Part shown: positions 15,200 to 24,361 of the stretch, in pieces
Position numbering within the stretch: the first letter of the stretch is position 1
How the letters are laid out: each line of letters begins with the position of its first letter
Assembly: GCA_011522945.1 (NCBI GenBank)
Contig: WTHY01000185.1
Span: 1 to 37,578 of the forward strand
From: Alphaproteobacteria bacterium
GTDB lineage: Bacteria; Pseudomonadota; Alphaproteobacteria; Puniceispirillales; Puniceispirillaceae
Direction of reading: 5' to 3'
Length of the DNA: 37,578 bases
Made by a program: the position numbers and the translations under genes
Notes under the pieces: model-generated
What the model was told of the DNA's origin: nothing
Seen by the model: the letters and a program-made list of their open reading frames with translations, nothing else
The model's database searches: none

Positions 15200-17764
15200 A
15201 TGGCCGAGACATCATTACCGAATATTGAGCAAAAGTGGCAGAAAGTTTGGGACGCAGAACAGGCTTTTGCTGCGACCATGGATACATCACGCCCGAAATA
15301 TTATGTGCTGGAAATGTTTCCCTATCCATCTGGCCGGATACATATGGGGCATGTGCGCAACTATACTTTAGGTGATGTGGTAGCGAGATATAAGCGTGCT
15401 AAAGGATTTAATGTCCTGCATCCGATGGGGTGGGATGCGTTTGGCTTACCTGCAGAAAATGCGGCGCTAGAGCGTGGTTTACATCCGGCAGGCTGGACCT
15501 ATGAAAATATCGAGATGATGCGCGGTCAGCTCAAATCTATGGGACTGTCTTACGATTGGGATCGGGAGGTTGCAACCTGCGCACCTGATTACTTCCAGCA
15601 TGAGCAGAAAATGTTCTTGGAATTTTTGAAAGCTGGTCTTGCCTATCGCAAGGAATCTTGGGTGAATTGGGACCCTGTTGAAAATACCGTCTTAGCAAAT
15701 GAGCAGGTGGTTGATGGTAAGGGATGGCGTTCTGGTGCCCCTGTTGAGCGTAAACAACTATCACAGTGGTTCTTGAAGATTACAGCCTTTGCTGATGAGC
15801 TTTTAGAGGCTATTGAGGGGCTAGATCGCTGGCCAGACCGTGTGCGCACTATGCAACATAATTGGATTGGAAAATCCACAGGGGCACGGCTTAGCTTTTC
15901 AATTGATGATGAAAAGCATGACAAGATTGAGGTGTTTACAACACGCCCGGATACGCTTTACGGTGCATCTTTCATTGCCCTATCTCCTAATCATCCCTTG
16001 ACCCTTCAGCTAGCAGCAGAGCATTCTGAACTCGCTGATTTTGTCAGCGAATGCAACGCAATTGGCACGTCTGAAGCGGCTATTGAGCAGGCAGAGAAAC
16101 GTGGATTTAATACCGGTCTATTTGTTGAGCATCCGTTAATTGCTGACAAGAAACTCCCGCTTTACATAGCGAATTTTGTCCTTATGGATTATGGGACTGG
16201 GGCCATTTTTGGCTGTCCAGCGCATGATCAGCGCGATTTAGATTTTGCCAATAAATATGATCTGCCAGTTCTGCCGGTCGTCTGCCCCTCTGATGAGACC
16301 GCAGATAGTTTCACGATCACAGATACAGCCTATACCGGGCCTGGCAAACTCATCAATAGTGGGCCATGGACTGGTTTGGATATTGAGGCTGGTAAGGCAA
16401 AAGCGATAGAAGCTTTGGCCGCTGAGAATATCGGCCGTGCTGAAACAACCTTTAGATTGCGTGATTGGGGCGTATCGCGCCAGCGATATTGGGGATGCCC
16501 AATCCCGATTATTCATTGCGACGCTTGTGGCCCAGTACCTGTGCCTGATGAGCAACTGCCTGTTGAACTTCCCGAAGATGTGACATTTGACAAGCCAGGA
16601 AATCCGCTAGACAGGCACCCAAGCTGGAAATATGTGGGATGTCCATCCTGTGGCAAAGATGCGTTGCGTGAAACAGATACCTTTGACACATTTTTCGAAT
16701 CATCATGGTATTTCCTGCGCTATATTGACCCGACATCAGATCGTGGCTTTAGCCCAGAAGCTGCTGCCTATTGGATGCCAGTTGATCAATATATTGGCGG
16801 TGTGGAACATGCTGTTCTGCATTTGCTATATTCTCGGTTTTTCATGCGTGCCCTATCTGCAACAGGCTATTTGACATTGGATGAGCCATTCGCCGGTCTA
16901 ATGACGCAAGGCATGGTGTGTCATCAATCCTTTAAGGATAGTGACGGCAATTGGGTATTCCCAACCGAAATTGAAAAACGTGACGGTGGTTGGGTAAAAA
17001 TTGCAGATGGTACGCCTGTTGAGGCAGGCCGTGTGGAAAAAATGAGCAAGTCGAAACGCAATGTTGTTGACCCAGAACATATCATATCAGCCTATGGTGC
17101 TGATACAGCGCGTCTATTCATGATGTCAGATTCCCCACCAGCCAGAGATTTAGAATGGACAGAGTCCGGCGTTGAAGGCGCACATCGATTTATTAGCCGC
17201 ATCAGCCGCTTTGCTGCGGCGGCTGAAAAAATCGACGATTTTGTGTCTATTCCTAAAGCAGACGAGGTGAGCAAAGAAGCCCTTTCGCTTCTGAAAGTGA
17301 CACATCGTGCTGTAAATGACATTGGCATTGATATTGATCGGTTTGCCTTTAATCGCTGTGTGGCACAATTCCATATGCTGACAAATGCGATTTCTGATTT
17401 TAAGCCTGAAACTGACAGTGATAAACATGTTTACGCCCATGCGCTTGGGCGCCTTGCTATCGTCTTATCACCCTTTTCACCACATATAGCTGAAGAATTA
17501 TGGGCGGCATTAGGCGGAACAGGCCTTGTAACAAACGCCGCATGGCCTGAGATTGACGACACATTTCTGGTAGATGATGCTGTTACAATAGCCGTTCAGG
17601 TAAATGGTAAAGTGCGCACAAAAATTGAACTTCCTGTTGATTGTGCGGCAGAGGCTGCTGAACAGGCCGCTTTGGCGTTGCCGGAAGTGGAAAAACATCT
17701 TGCAGGACGAACACCAAAACGCGTTATTGTTGTACCAAACAGGATTATTAATGTTGTTGGCTAA
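15200..17764 (+). CDS. leuS: Leucyl-tRNA synthetase
   Basis: LeuS charges tRNA-Leu and edits mis-charged residues. The 854-residue protein has the class-I HIGH motif as HMGH in YPSGRIHMGHVRNYT, a zinc-type insertion with CDACG and CPSCG pairs, an editing domain (TTRPDTLYGASF, HDQRD), and the KMSKS motif as KMSKSKRN. The anticodon-binding and C-terminal domains follow (VQVNGKVR near the end). Length matches bacterial LeuS. It starts at ATG 15200 within TTATGGCC. The 3' end overlaps lptE by 14 bp, so leuS, lptE and holA form a tight unit. Confidence 0.97.
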   Translation: MAETSLPNIEQKWQKVWDAEQAFAATMDTSRPKYYVLEMFPYPSGRIHMGHVRNYTLGDVVARYKRAKGFNVLHPMGWDAFGLPAENAALERGLHPAGWTYENIEMMRGQLKSMGLSYDWDREVATCAPDYFQHEQKMFLEFLKAGLAYRKESWVNWDPVENTVLANEQVVDGKGWRSGAPVERKQLSQWFLKITAFADELLEAIEGLDRWPDRVRTMQHNWIGKSTGARLSFSIDDEKHDKIEVFTTRPDTLYGASFIALSPNHPLTLQLAAEHSELADFVSECNAIGTSEAAIEQAEKRGFNTGLFVEHPLIADKKLPLYIANFVLMDYGTGAIFGCPAHDQRDLDFANKYDLPVLPVVCPSDETADSFTITDTAYTGPGKLINSGPWTGLDIEAGKAKAIEALAAENIGRAETTFRLRDWGVSRQRYWGCPIPIIHCDACGPVPVPDEQLPVELPEDVTFDKPGNPLDRHPSWKYVGCPSCGKDALRETDTFDTFFESSWYFLRYIDPTSDRGFSPEAAAYWMPVDQYIGGVEHAVLHLLYSRFFMRALSATGYLTLDEPFAGLMTQGMVCHQSFKDSDGNWVFPTEIEKRDGGWVKIADGTPVEAGRVEKMSKSKRNVVDPEHIISAYGADTARLFMMSDSPPARDLEWTESGVEGAHRFISRISRFAAAAEKIDDFVSIPKADEVSKEALSLLKVTHRAVNDIGIDIDRFAFNRCVAQFHMLTNAISDFKPETDSDKHVYAHALGRLAIVLSPFSPHIAEELWAALGGTGLVTNAAWPEIDDTFLVDDAVTIAVQVNGKVRTKIELPVDCAAEAAEQAALALPEVEKHLAGRTPKRVIVVPNRIINVVG

Positions 17765-18260
17765 ATTGAAATCATTTGTCGCTATTGCCATCTCTCTTCT
17801 GATTTTACAGGGGTGCGGTGGCTGGACCGTATCGCAATTACAAACCGACCTGCAGCCGACATTAGCGCAAATTGAATTGCCGAGACCGCAATCTCGCTTG
17901 GAGCAGCTTGTGCTTCAAGAACTAGATAAAAATATCTTAAATGCCTCTCAGAATAAGAACTATCAATTAGCATTCACTGTAACTGCTGGCGGTAATTCCA
18001 CAGTCTCAGTCCAGGGCACAAGCTCAAAATTGCGCACGAGTACAACAACTTTGTCATTCACACTGACTGAAAAATCTACCGGAAAGACCATTCTAAGTGA
18101 TAGTCTTAGCGCCTCAGCGTCTTCTGGTGCAGTTTCAGGCCTATATGCAAATGAGAAATCCTCCCAATTTAGTGGTGAACGTTTAGCTAAATTACTTGCT
18201 AACCGCATGATACAATCCATTGCCCTCTATATTGCTAACGCAGAGAATGGCGCCCAATAA
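17751..18260 (+). CDS. lptE: LPS-assembly lipoprotein LptE
   Basis: LptE plugs the LptD barrel that inserts lipopolysaccharide into the outer leaflet of the outer membrane. The 169-residue product has a hydrophobic signal and lipobox LLILQGC (Cys at about 22), then the WTVSQLQTDLQPTLAQIEL stretch and a Ser/Thr-rich beta fold. Sequence conservation in this family is low; position between leuS and holA is the strongest support and is a common alphaproteobacterial arrangement. The ATG at 17751, preceded by AGGA, lies inside the leuS 3' end; longer upstream ORF starts lack a signal peptide. Its stop overlaps the holA start by one base (TAATG). Confidence 0.85.
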   Translation: MLLAKLKSFVAIAISLLILQGCGGWTVSQLQTDLQPTLAQIELPRPQSRLEQLVLQELDKNILNASQNKNYQLAFTVTAGGNSTVSVQGTSSKLRTSTTTLSFTLTEKSTGKTILSDSLSASASSGAVSGLYANEKSSQFSGERLAKLLANRMIQSIALYIANAENGAQ

Positions 18261-19288
18261 TGAAATTAGGGGCGCGTGATGTAAGGTCACTCCTAGAACA
18301 GTCGCAACCACCATTTTTAGCCTATCTCTTACATGGGCCGGACAGAGGTCTTGCACGAGAACGCAGCCGACAAATTGGTCTGAAATTTACAGATACATTA
18401 GATGACCCGTTTGCTGTTGAATATATTTCCGGCTCTCAGGCGAAATCAGATACAGCCTGTCTGGCTGATGCGCTCTCAGCTTTACCAGCTTTTGGCGGCC
18501 AAAGGCTTGTAATAGCCTCTGGTACAGGTGGCGAGTTGCTCGCAGCGGTGAAGAATGCTGCAGACTATCTTCATGAATCGGCCAAACTCATTATACTTGC
18601 CGAGGATGTAAATACACGTCATGCCTTGGTAAAATTCTGTGATGCAGAGAAACAGATTGCCTCAATTGCCTGCTATCCAGATGAAGATCGTGATATTGCC
18701 AGCCTAGCGCGTGATATATTTTCACGTGATCAGGTTCAAATCAACGCAGATGCATTACAGCTGCTTATCAGCAAATTGGGAAGTGATCGTGCCAGCAGCC
18801 GGTCTGAAATAGAAAAACTGGCGCTCATGGCAGGCCCATCCGGTCATCTTACAGAGATAGATATTGATATGGCTGTGGGAGATAGCGCTGCACAAGCAAT
18901 TGACCAGCTTGTTCTATCTATGGCAGATGGTGATTTACAGCCATTACAGATGCATTTTGCACGCGCCCGCCGTGAAGATATACAACCTATTGCGATTTTG
19001 CGGCAGGCCCAGACACATTATAAATCCTTATCTTCAGCCAAGACTGTCATGGAGTCTGGTCAAAATCTGCAATCTGCTCTATCAAGCCTTCGACCACCAC
19101 CACATTTCAAAGTAAAACCACGTCTGACAAGCCAGCTGCAAAGACTTTCACTTGCCTATATCGTTGATAGCCTTGATAGACTTATTCACATTGAAAAGGA
19201 CATCAAATCAGGTGGGAAATTAGATGGCTTTACCTTATTAGGCCAAACCATGCTGGGCATATGCCTTAGAAGTCGTGCCCAAAAATAA
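18260..19288 (+). CDS. holA: DNA polymerase III subunit delta
   Basis: The delta subunit opens the beta sliding clamp in the clamp-loader complex. The 342-residue protein follows the family layout: YLLHGPDRGLARERSRQIG at the N-terminus, an AAA+-like fold without a working P-loop, LVIASGTGGELLAAV and LIILAEDVNTRHALVKF in the middle, and the C-terminal collar domain (AILRQAQTHYKSL onward). The ATG is coupled to lptE by TAATG. It is convergent with parB. Confidence 0.92.
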   Translation: MKLGARDVRSLLEQSQPPFLAYLLHGPDRGLARERSRQIGLKFTDTLDDPFAVEYISGSQAKSDTACLADALSALPAFGGQRLVIASGTGGELLAAVKNAADYLHESAKLIILAEDVNTRHALVKFCDAEKQIASIACYPDEDRDIASLARDIFSRDQVQINADALQLLISKLGSDRASSRSEIEKLALMAGPSGHLTEIDIDMAVGDSAAQAIDQLVLSMADGDLQPLQMHFARARREDIQPIAILRQAQTHYKSLSSAKTVMESGQNLQSALSSLRPPPHFKVKPRLTSQLQRLSLAYIVDSLDRLIHIEKDIKSGGKLDGFTLLGQTMLGICLRSRAQK

Positions 19289-19300
19289 CCTGTAAATAGC

Positions 19301-19321
19301 GCTATTTTATAGTAAAATAGC
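19301..19321. terminator. Palindrome between convergent holA and parB
   Basis: GCTATTTTA (19301-19309) and TAAAATAGC (19313-19321) form a perfect 9-bp stem with a 3-nt loop. It is placed between two converging genes and its A/T-rich arms can supply short U stretches on both strands, so it may act as a weak bidirectional terminator. Confidence 0.55.
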
Positions 19322-19354
19322 CACATTTCCTGTCATTTAGACCCGTTTTTGCCA

Positions 19355-20359
19355 TTAAAGCGGCAGACCAAGACGTTTTAGGATATCCTCAAATTCATCC
19401 AGAGACCGTACTGAAATTTTGATCGTGCCCCGCTCCGTATCCTCTTTCCAATCCAAGGCCATAGCTAACCCTAAATCTCTTTTTGCGCTATCTTCTAACG
19501 CTTTGATATCACTAGATTTATTAGAGGTGGCACTCATGGATGCTTTTTGTGGTATACCGAATTTTGCCAGCTTTTCTGCATCTCGTGCGGATAAGGATTT
19601 CTCTTTAACATAGCGGGCTAACATTGCCGCATTCTCATGACCAATTAATGGGCGTACCTGACCCATTGTAAGCTCTGCATTTGCCACCATCATCTGCACT
19701 GTCTCTGGCAGCGTTAGCAGGCGCATTAAATTAGTGATGTGAGGCCGAGATTTTCCAATAATTTCAGATAGTTCCTGCTGCGTATAGCCATGCATTTCAA
19801 TTAAGGTTTGATAGGCCTGAGCTTCTTCAATGACATGTAAATCACGCCGCTGAATATTTTCAATAAGCGCTATTTCCGACGCATCCTTATCACTCATATC
19901 TCGAATAAGTGCAGGAATTTCATGTAATTGTGCTATCTGGGCAGCACGCCAACGACGCTCACCGGCAATAATCTGATAACGACTTGGCTTATCCGGGTTA
20001 GGACGCACCAAAATTGGTTGGACAATGCCCTGTTGACGCATAGACGCTGCCAGTTCCTGAAGACCGTCTTGATCAAATACACGGCGCGGCTGCCAAGGTC
20101 CTGGATTTATCCATTCAACTGGTAGATTGCGAACAGCTGTACCTGTCATGCTGCTCGAATCTGCCGGCTGTGGAACAGGAGCTGGTTGTGCTTGAGGTGC
20201 CTGATCACCCAATGCAGCTGTAACAGCACTATCACCAAGCAAGCTGGACAGACCCCTACCTAAGCCCCTGTTGGTTTTCGCCGCTGCCTTTTTGGCTATA
20301 GTTTTTGGTTGGCTTTTTCCTGAGCCTGTTGCTGCCTGGCTTTTTTTTGCATCGCTCAT
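19355..20359 (-). CDS. parB: Chromosome-partitioning protein ParB
   Basis: ParB binds parS near the origin, spreads as a CTP-dependent clamp and is moved by ParA to segregate origins. The 334-residue protein has a Lys/Ala-rich N-terminal tail with GLGRGLSSLLGD, a ParB/Srx CTP-binding domain (PWQPRRVFDQDGLQELAASM, and the GERRWRAAQ box), a helix-turn-helix region (YTQQELSEIIGKSRPHITNL) and a C-terminal dimerisation segment (GTIKISVRSLDEFEDIL). Its ATG overlaps the parA stop in ATGA. Three matching parS sites lie in the upstream genes. Confidence 0.97.
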   Translation of the reverse strand: MSDAKKSQAATGSGKSQPKTIAKKAAAKTNRGLGRGLSSLLGDSAVTAALGDQAPQAQPAPVPQPADSSSMTGTAVRNLPVEWINPGPWQPRRVFDQDGLQELAASMRQQGIVQPILVRPNPDKPSRYQIIAGERRWRAAQIAQLHEIPALIRDMSDKDASEIALIENIQRRDLHVIEEAQAYQTLIEMHGYTQQELSEIIGKSRPHITNLMRLLTLPETVQMMVANAELTMGQVRPLIGHENAAMLARYVKEKSLSARDAEKLAKFGIPQKASMSATSNKSSDIKALEDSAKRDLGLAMALDWKEDTERGTIKISVRSLDEFEDILKRLGLPL

Positions 20360-21138
20360 GCGACTTTCCTTTCCTGCTCAAGCACTTCTGCTGCCAGCGC
20401 GGCATAAGCTTGTGAGCCAGCACATTTAATATCATATATTAGCACAGGCTTGCCAAATGATGGCGCCTCTGAAATCCGGACATTTCTAGGAATGACAGTT
20501 TGATATACAATCTGCCCAAAATGATCACGTACATCACTTTCAACCATTTCAGATAGCTTGTTTCGGCTATCAAACATTGTCAGGACAATGCCTTGCATTG
20601 CTAAGTTTGGATTTAGGCCAGCACGAACCACATCCACTGTGCGCAATAATTGTGCCAACCCCTCCAATGCATAAAATTCACACTGTAAAGGTACCAGCAC
20701 AGAATCTGAGGCCGATAACGCATTAACGGTCAAAAGACCCAAAGAGGGCGGACAATCAATTAAAATATAGTCATAATGTCCACGGATAGCGTCTAAACCG
20801 CGCTTTAGATGATATTCACGTCCATCAACGGTACTTAATTCTACTTCAATAGCTGATAAATCCATCGTGGCCGGCACGAGATGCAGCCCTGGGACGATGG
20901 TTTCAAATAGACATATGGAAATATGTGCTTCACCTGTCAATAAACGATAGGAATTTGAGGTTCTGGCATGATCTGCCACGCCTAACCCTGTTGATGCATT
21001 ACCCTGCGGGTCGAAATCTACCAATAATACGCGTTTGCCGCAGGCAACAAGGGCTGTAGCTAAATTCACAGCTGTGGTGGTTTTACCCACGCCACCCTTT
21101 TGATTTGTTACAGCGATGATTTTCGTCTCAACAGACAT
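20356..21138 (-). CDS. parA: Chromosome-partitioning ATPase ParA
   Basis: ParA is the DNA-bound ATPase that drives ParB-parS complexes to the cell poles. The 260-residue protein has the deviant Walker A motif NQKGGVGKTTTAVNLA (12-27), VDFDPQGNASTGLG, the Walker B-like ILIDCPPSLGLLT, and PRNVRISEAPSFGKP near the C-terminus. There is no N-terminal DNA-binding extension, so it is the chromosomal rather than plasmid P1-type. Start ATG 21138 has a GGGA site upstream. It follows rsmG by 73 bp and overlaps parB by 4 bp. Confidence 0.97.
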   Translation of the reverse strand: MSVETKIIAVTNQKGGVGKTTTAVNLATALVACGKRVLLVDFDPQGNASTGLGVADHARTSNSYRLLTGEAHISICLFETIVPGLHLVPATMDLSAIEVELSTVDGREYHLKRGLDAIRGHYDYILIDCPPSLGLLTVNALSASDSVLVPLQCEFYALEGLAQLLRTVDVVRAGLNPNLAMQGIVLTMFDSRNKLSEMVESDVRDHFGQIVYQTVIPRNVRISEAPSFGKPVLIYDIKCAGSQAYAALAAEVLEQERKVA

Positions 21139-21211
21139 AGTTTCATTCCCACTTATACAGATAGTGCCCTGCCCATAAATGATGCAGGCCTATTCTGAAA
21201 CACCTGATTGG

Positions 21212-21841
21212 TTAAGACGTAAATACCAATTCCAAAATCTGCCCATCATCTGAGCTAACAGACGGATAGGATCTGCTTTCTACTGTCGGCCAATCTTCTA
21301 AAATGGTCAATTCAGAAGTAACATTTCGGCCTTTTAAAAACACACATTTCAACCCCGGATGGTGCAGTGTGCGCGTCCAATCCAGCAATGTGCCCACAGG
21401 GGCAAGTGCCCGTGCCGTCAACACATCAATGTCTTTATGAGAGATTTTCTCAATCCGCATATTGTGAATTTCGGCTTTTGTTCCTGTTTCACGCAAGGCG
21501 GTGCGTAAAAAGGCACATTTGCGCTCATCTGACTCAACTAAATGCACTTCATGTGGCGTTGCAATTGCGAGCAAAAGTCCAGGTAGTCCTGCGCCTGTTC
21601 CAATATCCATAAGGCGGCTTGGTGTCTCTGGCAGATACGGTAATAGCTGGAGTGAATCAAGGATATGACGTTGCCATACCTCTCGCAAAGTTTGTGTAGA
21701 CACAAGATTGATCCGGGCCTGCCATTTGGCAAGCAGTTCAACATATATATGTAAACGGTCAATTGTTTCATGTGAAACATTGAGCTGGCCTAGCTCTGTT
21801 GCGACAGACGCAGCATTATCCATTTTCAAATATTTTGTCAT
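21212..21841 (-). CDS. rsmG: 16S rRNA (guanine527-N7)-methyltransferase
   Basis: RsmG (GidB) methylates G527 of 16S rRNA using S-adenosylmethionine. The 209-residue protein has WQARINLVS, WQRHILDSLQLLPYL, the SAM-binding LMDIGTGAGLPGLLLAI motif, VESDERKCAFLR, and TARALAPVGTLLDW. These are the family blocks in order. It starts 6 bp after the mnmG stop; no strong ribosome-binding site is visible, and a Met at residue 7 is an alternative start. A near-perfect parS site lies in its 5' part (21764-21779). Confidence 0.96.
   Translation of the reverse strand: MTKYLKMDNAASVATELGQLNVSHETIDRLHIYVELLAKWQARINLVSTQTLREVWQRHILDSLQLLPYLPETPSRLMDIGTGAGLPGLLLAIATPHEVHLVESDERKCAFLRTALRETGTKAEIHNMRIEKISHKDIDVLTARALAPVGTLLDWTRTLHHPGLKCVFLKGRNVTSELTILEDWPTVESRSYPSVSSDDGQILELVFTS
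21764..21779. other. parS site in rsmG (one mismatch)
   Basis: TGTTTCATGTGAAACA differs from the consensus TGTTTCACGTGAAACA by one central base (T for C). It is about 8.4 kb from the proposed origin, next to parAB. Confidence 0.8.
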
Positions 21842-21847
21842 AGGAAT

Positions 21848-23755
21848 TTAGCCATGTTTCTGCTGTTTGCTCTCAACATGGTTTGTATCTTGAGGCGCAT
21901 TACCCGTGCCACGCCGTATATAGCGAATGAGCGCAACGATTGCAGCTGGTGTCAGGCCAGCAATACGATTTGCTTGTGCAATCGTTTCAGGCGCATGTCG
22001 CTTCAGCAAATCCTGGCTTTCAGCAGATAGACCGCCAATCACGGTATAATCTATCGATTCTGGTATCAAAAGCGCCTCATCTCTGCGCATAGCAGAGATA
22101 TCAGCCTGTTGTCTGCGCAGATAGCCTGAATAGCGGCAATCTGTTTCTAGCTGACTGTGCAGATTATTGGGGATTGAGGCTAGATCAGGCCATATCGTCA
22201 TACAATCCTGAAGAGACACACCCTCCAACGATAAGAGATCAGCTGCAGATCGCTTTTTGCCATCTCTTGGCACAGGTAAATTATGTGCCTCCAAAATTGT
22301 TGGTTTAGCCGGGTCCTGTTGCAACATAAGACGCGCTGAGATAAGGGCTGCTTCCTTGTCACGCCAATGCGCCTCTCGCGATGCGCTTACAAGACCTATC
22401 TGTATAGCCTTATCTGTAAGGCGTTGGTCTGCATTATCAGCGCGCAATAACAAACGATATTCTGCACGAGATGTGAACATCCTGTAAGGCTCAGGCGCAC
22501 CTCTTGTGATTAAATCATCTATCATGACACCGATATAGGCATCAGCTCTATCCAAAATAAAGGGTGTGTCTGAGCCTGACACTGAGAGCGCTGCATTTAC
22601 ACCTGCCATAAGGCCTTGTGCAGCTGCTTCCTCATAGCCAGTTGTGCCATTAATCTGTCCAGCCAGATACAAACCTGGCAGTTTTTTTAACTCTAATGTC
22701 CGCTTTAAAGCACGTGGGTCAACGAAATCATATTCAATCGCATAGCCAAATTGCAGAATTTTTGCCTGTTCCAAGCCAGCAATTGACGCAATCATCTCTG
22801 ACTGTACATCACGTGGCAGGCTTGTACTTATGCCATTTGGATAGACGGTGTGATCATCAAGCCCCTCAGGCTCTAGGAATATCTGATGAGAGTCTTTTTC
22901 TGCAAAACGATGGATTTTATCTTCTATCGACGGACAATAGCGCGGGCCCTGCCCCTCGATTTGACCTGAATAGACAGCAGATAAATGCAATGATTGCTGA
23001 ATAATCTGATGTGTTTTTGTGTTTGTGCGCGTAATACCACATGGAATTTGTGGCACTGTGATCTTGTCTGTCATTGTTGAGAATGGCACAGGTGGATCAT
23101 CTGCATGCTGTTCTTCTAATGCAGCCCAATCTATCGTTCTGCCATCCAGACGTGCAGGCGTACCTGTTTTTAGACGCCCTACGGGTAGATCGAGCGCCCG
23201 AAGAGATTGTGCTAAAGTATTTGACGGTTTTTCACCAAAACGACCAGCTTCCGTCCGCTCTGGGCCAAGATGTATGATACCGCCCAGAAATGTGCCTGTA
23301 GTCAAAACCACAGCCCCTGCTGTTATAAGCCTGCCATCCTCCATAATGAGGCCAGCCACACGGCCATGTTTCACGTGAAACGCACCAACAGCAGCTTCAA
23401 TCACCTGGAGATTATCTTGCTCAGCTAATATATTTTGAATGGCATGACGATATAATTTACGGTCAGCTTGAGATCGAGGCCCCTGAACTGCAGGGCCTCT
23501 CGACTTATTCAAAACACGAAACTGGATACCAGCCCTGTCAATTGCACGCGCCATTATGCCGTCAAGTGCATCTATTTCGCGCACGAGATGGCCTTTCCCC
23601 AGCCCACCTATCGCTGGATTACAGCTCATTTCCCCGATTTTCTCTGCATCCATCGTGATCAAGGCTGTAGATGCACCAAGGCGTGCGGCGGCGGCGGCTG
23701 CCTCTGTGCCAGCATGGCCACCGCCAACAACAAGGATGTCAAAATCTTGTGCCAT
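21848..23755 (-). CDS. mnmG: tRNA uridine-5-carboxymethylaminomethyl modification enzyme MnmG
   Basis: MnmG (GidA) works with MnmE to modify wobble U34 in several tRNAs, using FAD, NADH and methylene-THF. The 635-residue protein has the FAD-binding ILVVGGGHAGTEAAAAAARLG, SCNPAIGGLGKGHLVREIDALDG, PAVQGPRSQADRKLY, GTFLGG, the PRYCPSIEDKIHRF motif and YEEAAAQGLMAGVNAAL, then the C-terminal helical domain with RRDEALLIPESIDY. An ATG starts it; a ribosome-binding site is weak. A good minus-strand promoter lies 53-87 bp upstream (23815-23842). It probably heads the mnmG-rsmG-parA-parB operon. It carries a parS site (23367-23382). Confidence 0.97.
   Translation of the reverse strand: MAQDFDILVVGGGHAGTEAAAAAARLGASTALITMDAEKIGEMSCNPAIGGLGKGHLVREIDALDGIMARAIDRAGIQFRVLNKSRGPAVQGPRSQADRKLYRHAIQNILAEQDNLQVIEAAVGAFHVKHGRVAGLIMEDGRLITAGAVVLTTGTFLGGIIHLGPERTEAGRFGEKPSNTLAQSLRALDLPVGRLKTGTPARLDGRTIDWAALEEQHADDPPVPFSTMTDKITVPQIPCGITRTNTKTHQIIQQSLHLSAVYSGQIEGQGPRYCPSIEDKIHRFAEKDSHQIFLEPEGLDDHTVYPNGISTSLPRDVQSEMIASIAGLEQAKILQFGYAIEYDFVDPRALKRTLELKKLPGLYLAGQINGTTGYEEAAAQGLMAGVNAALSVSGSDTPFILDRADAYIGVMIDDLITRGAPEPYRMFTSRAEYRLLLRADNADQRLTDKAIQIGLVSASREAHWRDKEAALISARLMLQQDPAKPTILEAHNLPVPRDGKKRSAADLLSLEGVSLQDCMTIWPDLASIPNNLHSQLETDCRYSGYLRRQQADISAMRRDEALLIPESIDYTVIGGLSAESQDLLKRHAPETIAQANRIAGLTPAAIVALIRYIRRGTGNAPQDTNHVESKQQKHG
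23367..23382. other. parS site in mnmG
   Basis: TGTTTCACGTGAAACG matches the 16-bp parS consensus at 15 positions, and the 14-bp core GTTTCACGTGAAAC is perfect. It lies inside a coding region, as is usual for chromosomal parS. Confidence 0.95.
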
Positions 23756-23814
23756 AATCAGCTATCAATCTGTTGAAAATCACGTGGTTACTATAAGTAT
23801 CAAACCTGCCGCAC

Positions 23815-23842
23815 TTTATAGGCAAATCGATGTAATTGTCAA
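23815..23842 (-). promoter_or_regulatory. Sigma-70-type promoter of the mnmG-rsmG-parAB operon
   Basis: On the minus strand a consensus -35 TTGACA (23837-23842) is followed after 16 bp by TATAAA (23815-23820). The start codon of mnmG is about 60 bp downstream. Confidence 0.65.
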
Positions 23843-24361
23843 AACATGGTATGAGAGATGTGCAGATGTCATGTGGCAATTATTCGACCATGTGATGGGA
23901 ATATAGCGACATATCCTGCGCTTGGTTTCATGATACATCCCTGACTACCATTGAAAGCAGATGCAGCCGATAGTTCCAGATTAGTCACAAATCACGCAAA
24001 TGCGTAAATTATAGCGCTATCTGCACATATAGCTGTGCTGTCTTCGTGTTTTTGAGGCTAAAATGCCAGCATTGCGCACAATAACAAGCAGGCTATTTCA
24101 AATGCCGCTATTTGAGATATTCTGCCTTGCAAAGTGACAGCATCTATATCTCATTAGATTTGATATATAGCTTCGCTTATAGGCATCAGCGCTGAGTTGA
24201 CCTAGCACGATCTGGCATGACCTGGCATCATAGGCAACATTATCACATATGCGCTTACGTGCCTGCCATTTAGTGACTACCTGCCTAACCTCTTGGCATA
24301 TTGCAATTTGCAGATATAAAGCAAATGCGGCCTAAAGCTATCAGGCGAATGCCCTATAGTG
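23843..24361. other. Intergenic region between mnmE and mnmG with decayed short repeats
   Basis: No gene or RNA is recognised in this gap. From about 24185 to 24320 several variants of a short word recur (CTGGCATGAC, CTGGCATCAT, CTGCCATTTAG, TTGGCATATTG), at irregular 10-15 bp spacing. They resemble the words in the 12-bp array elsewhere in the window, but decay makes this uncertain. Confidence 0.35.
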
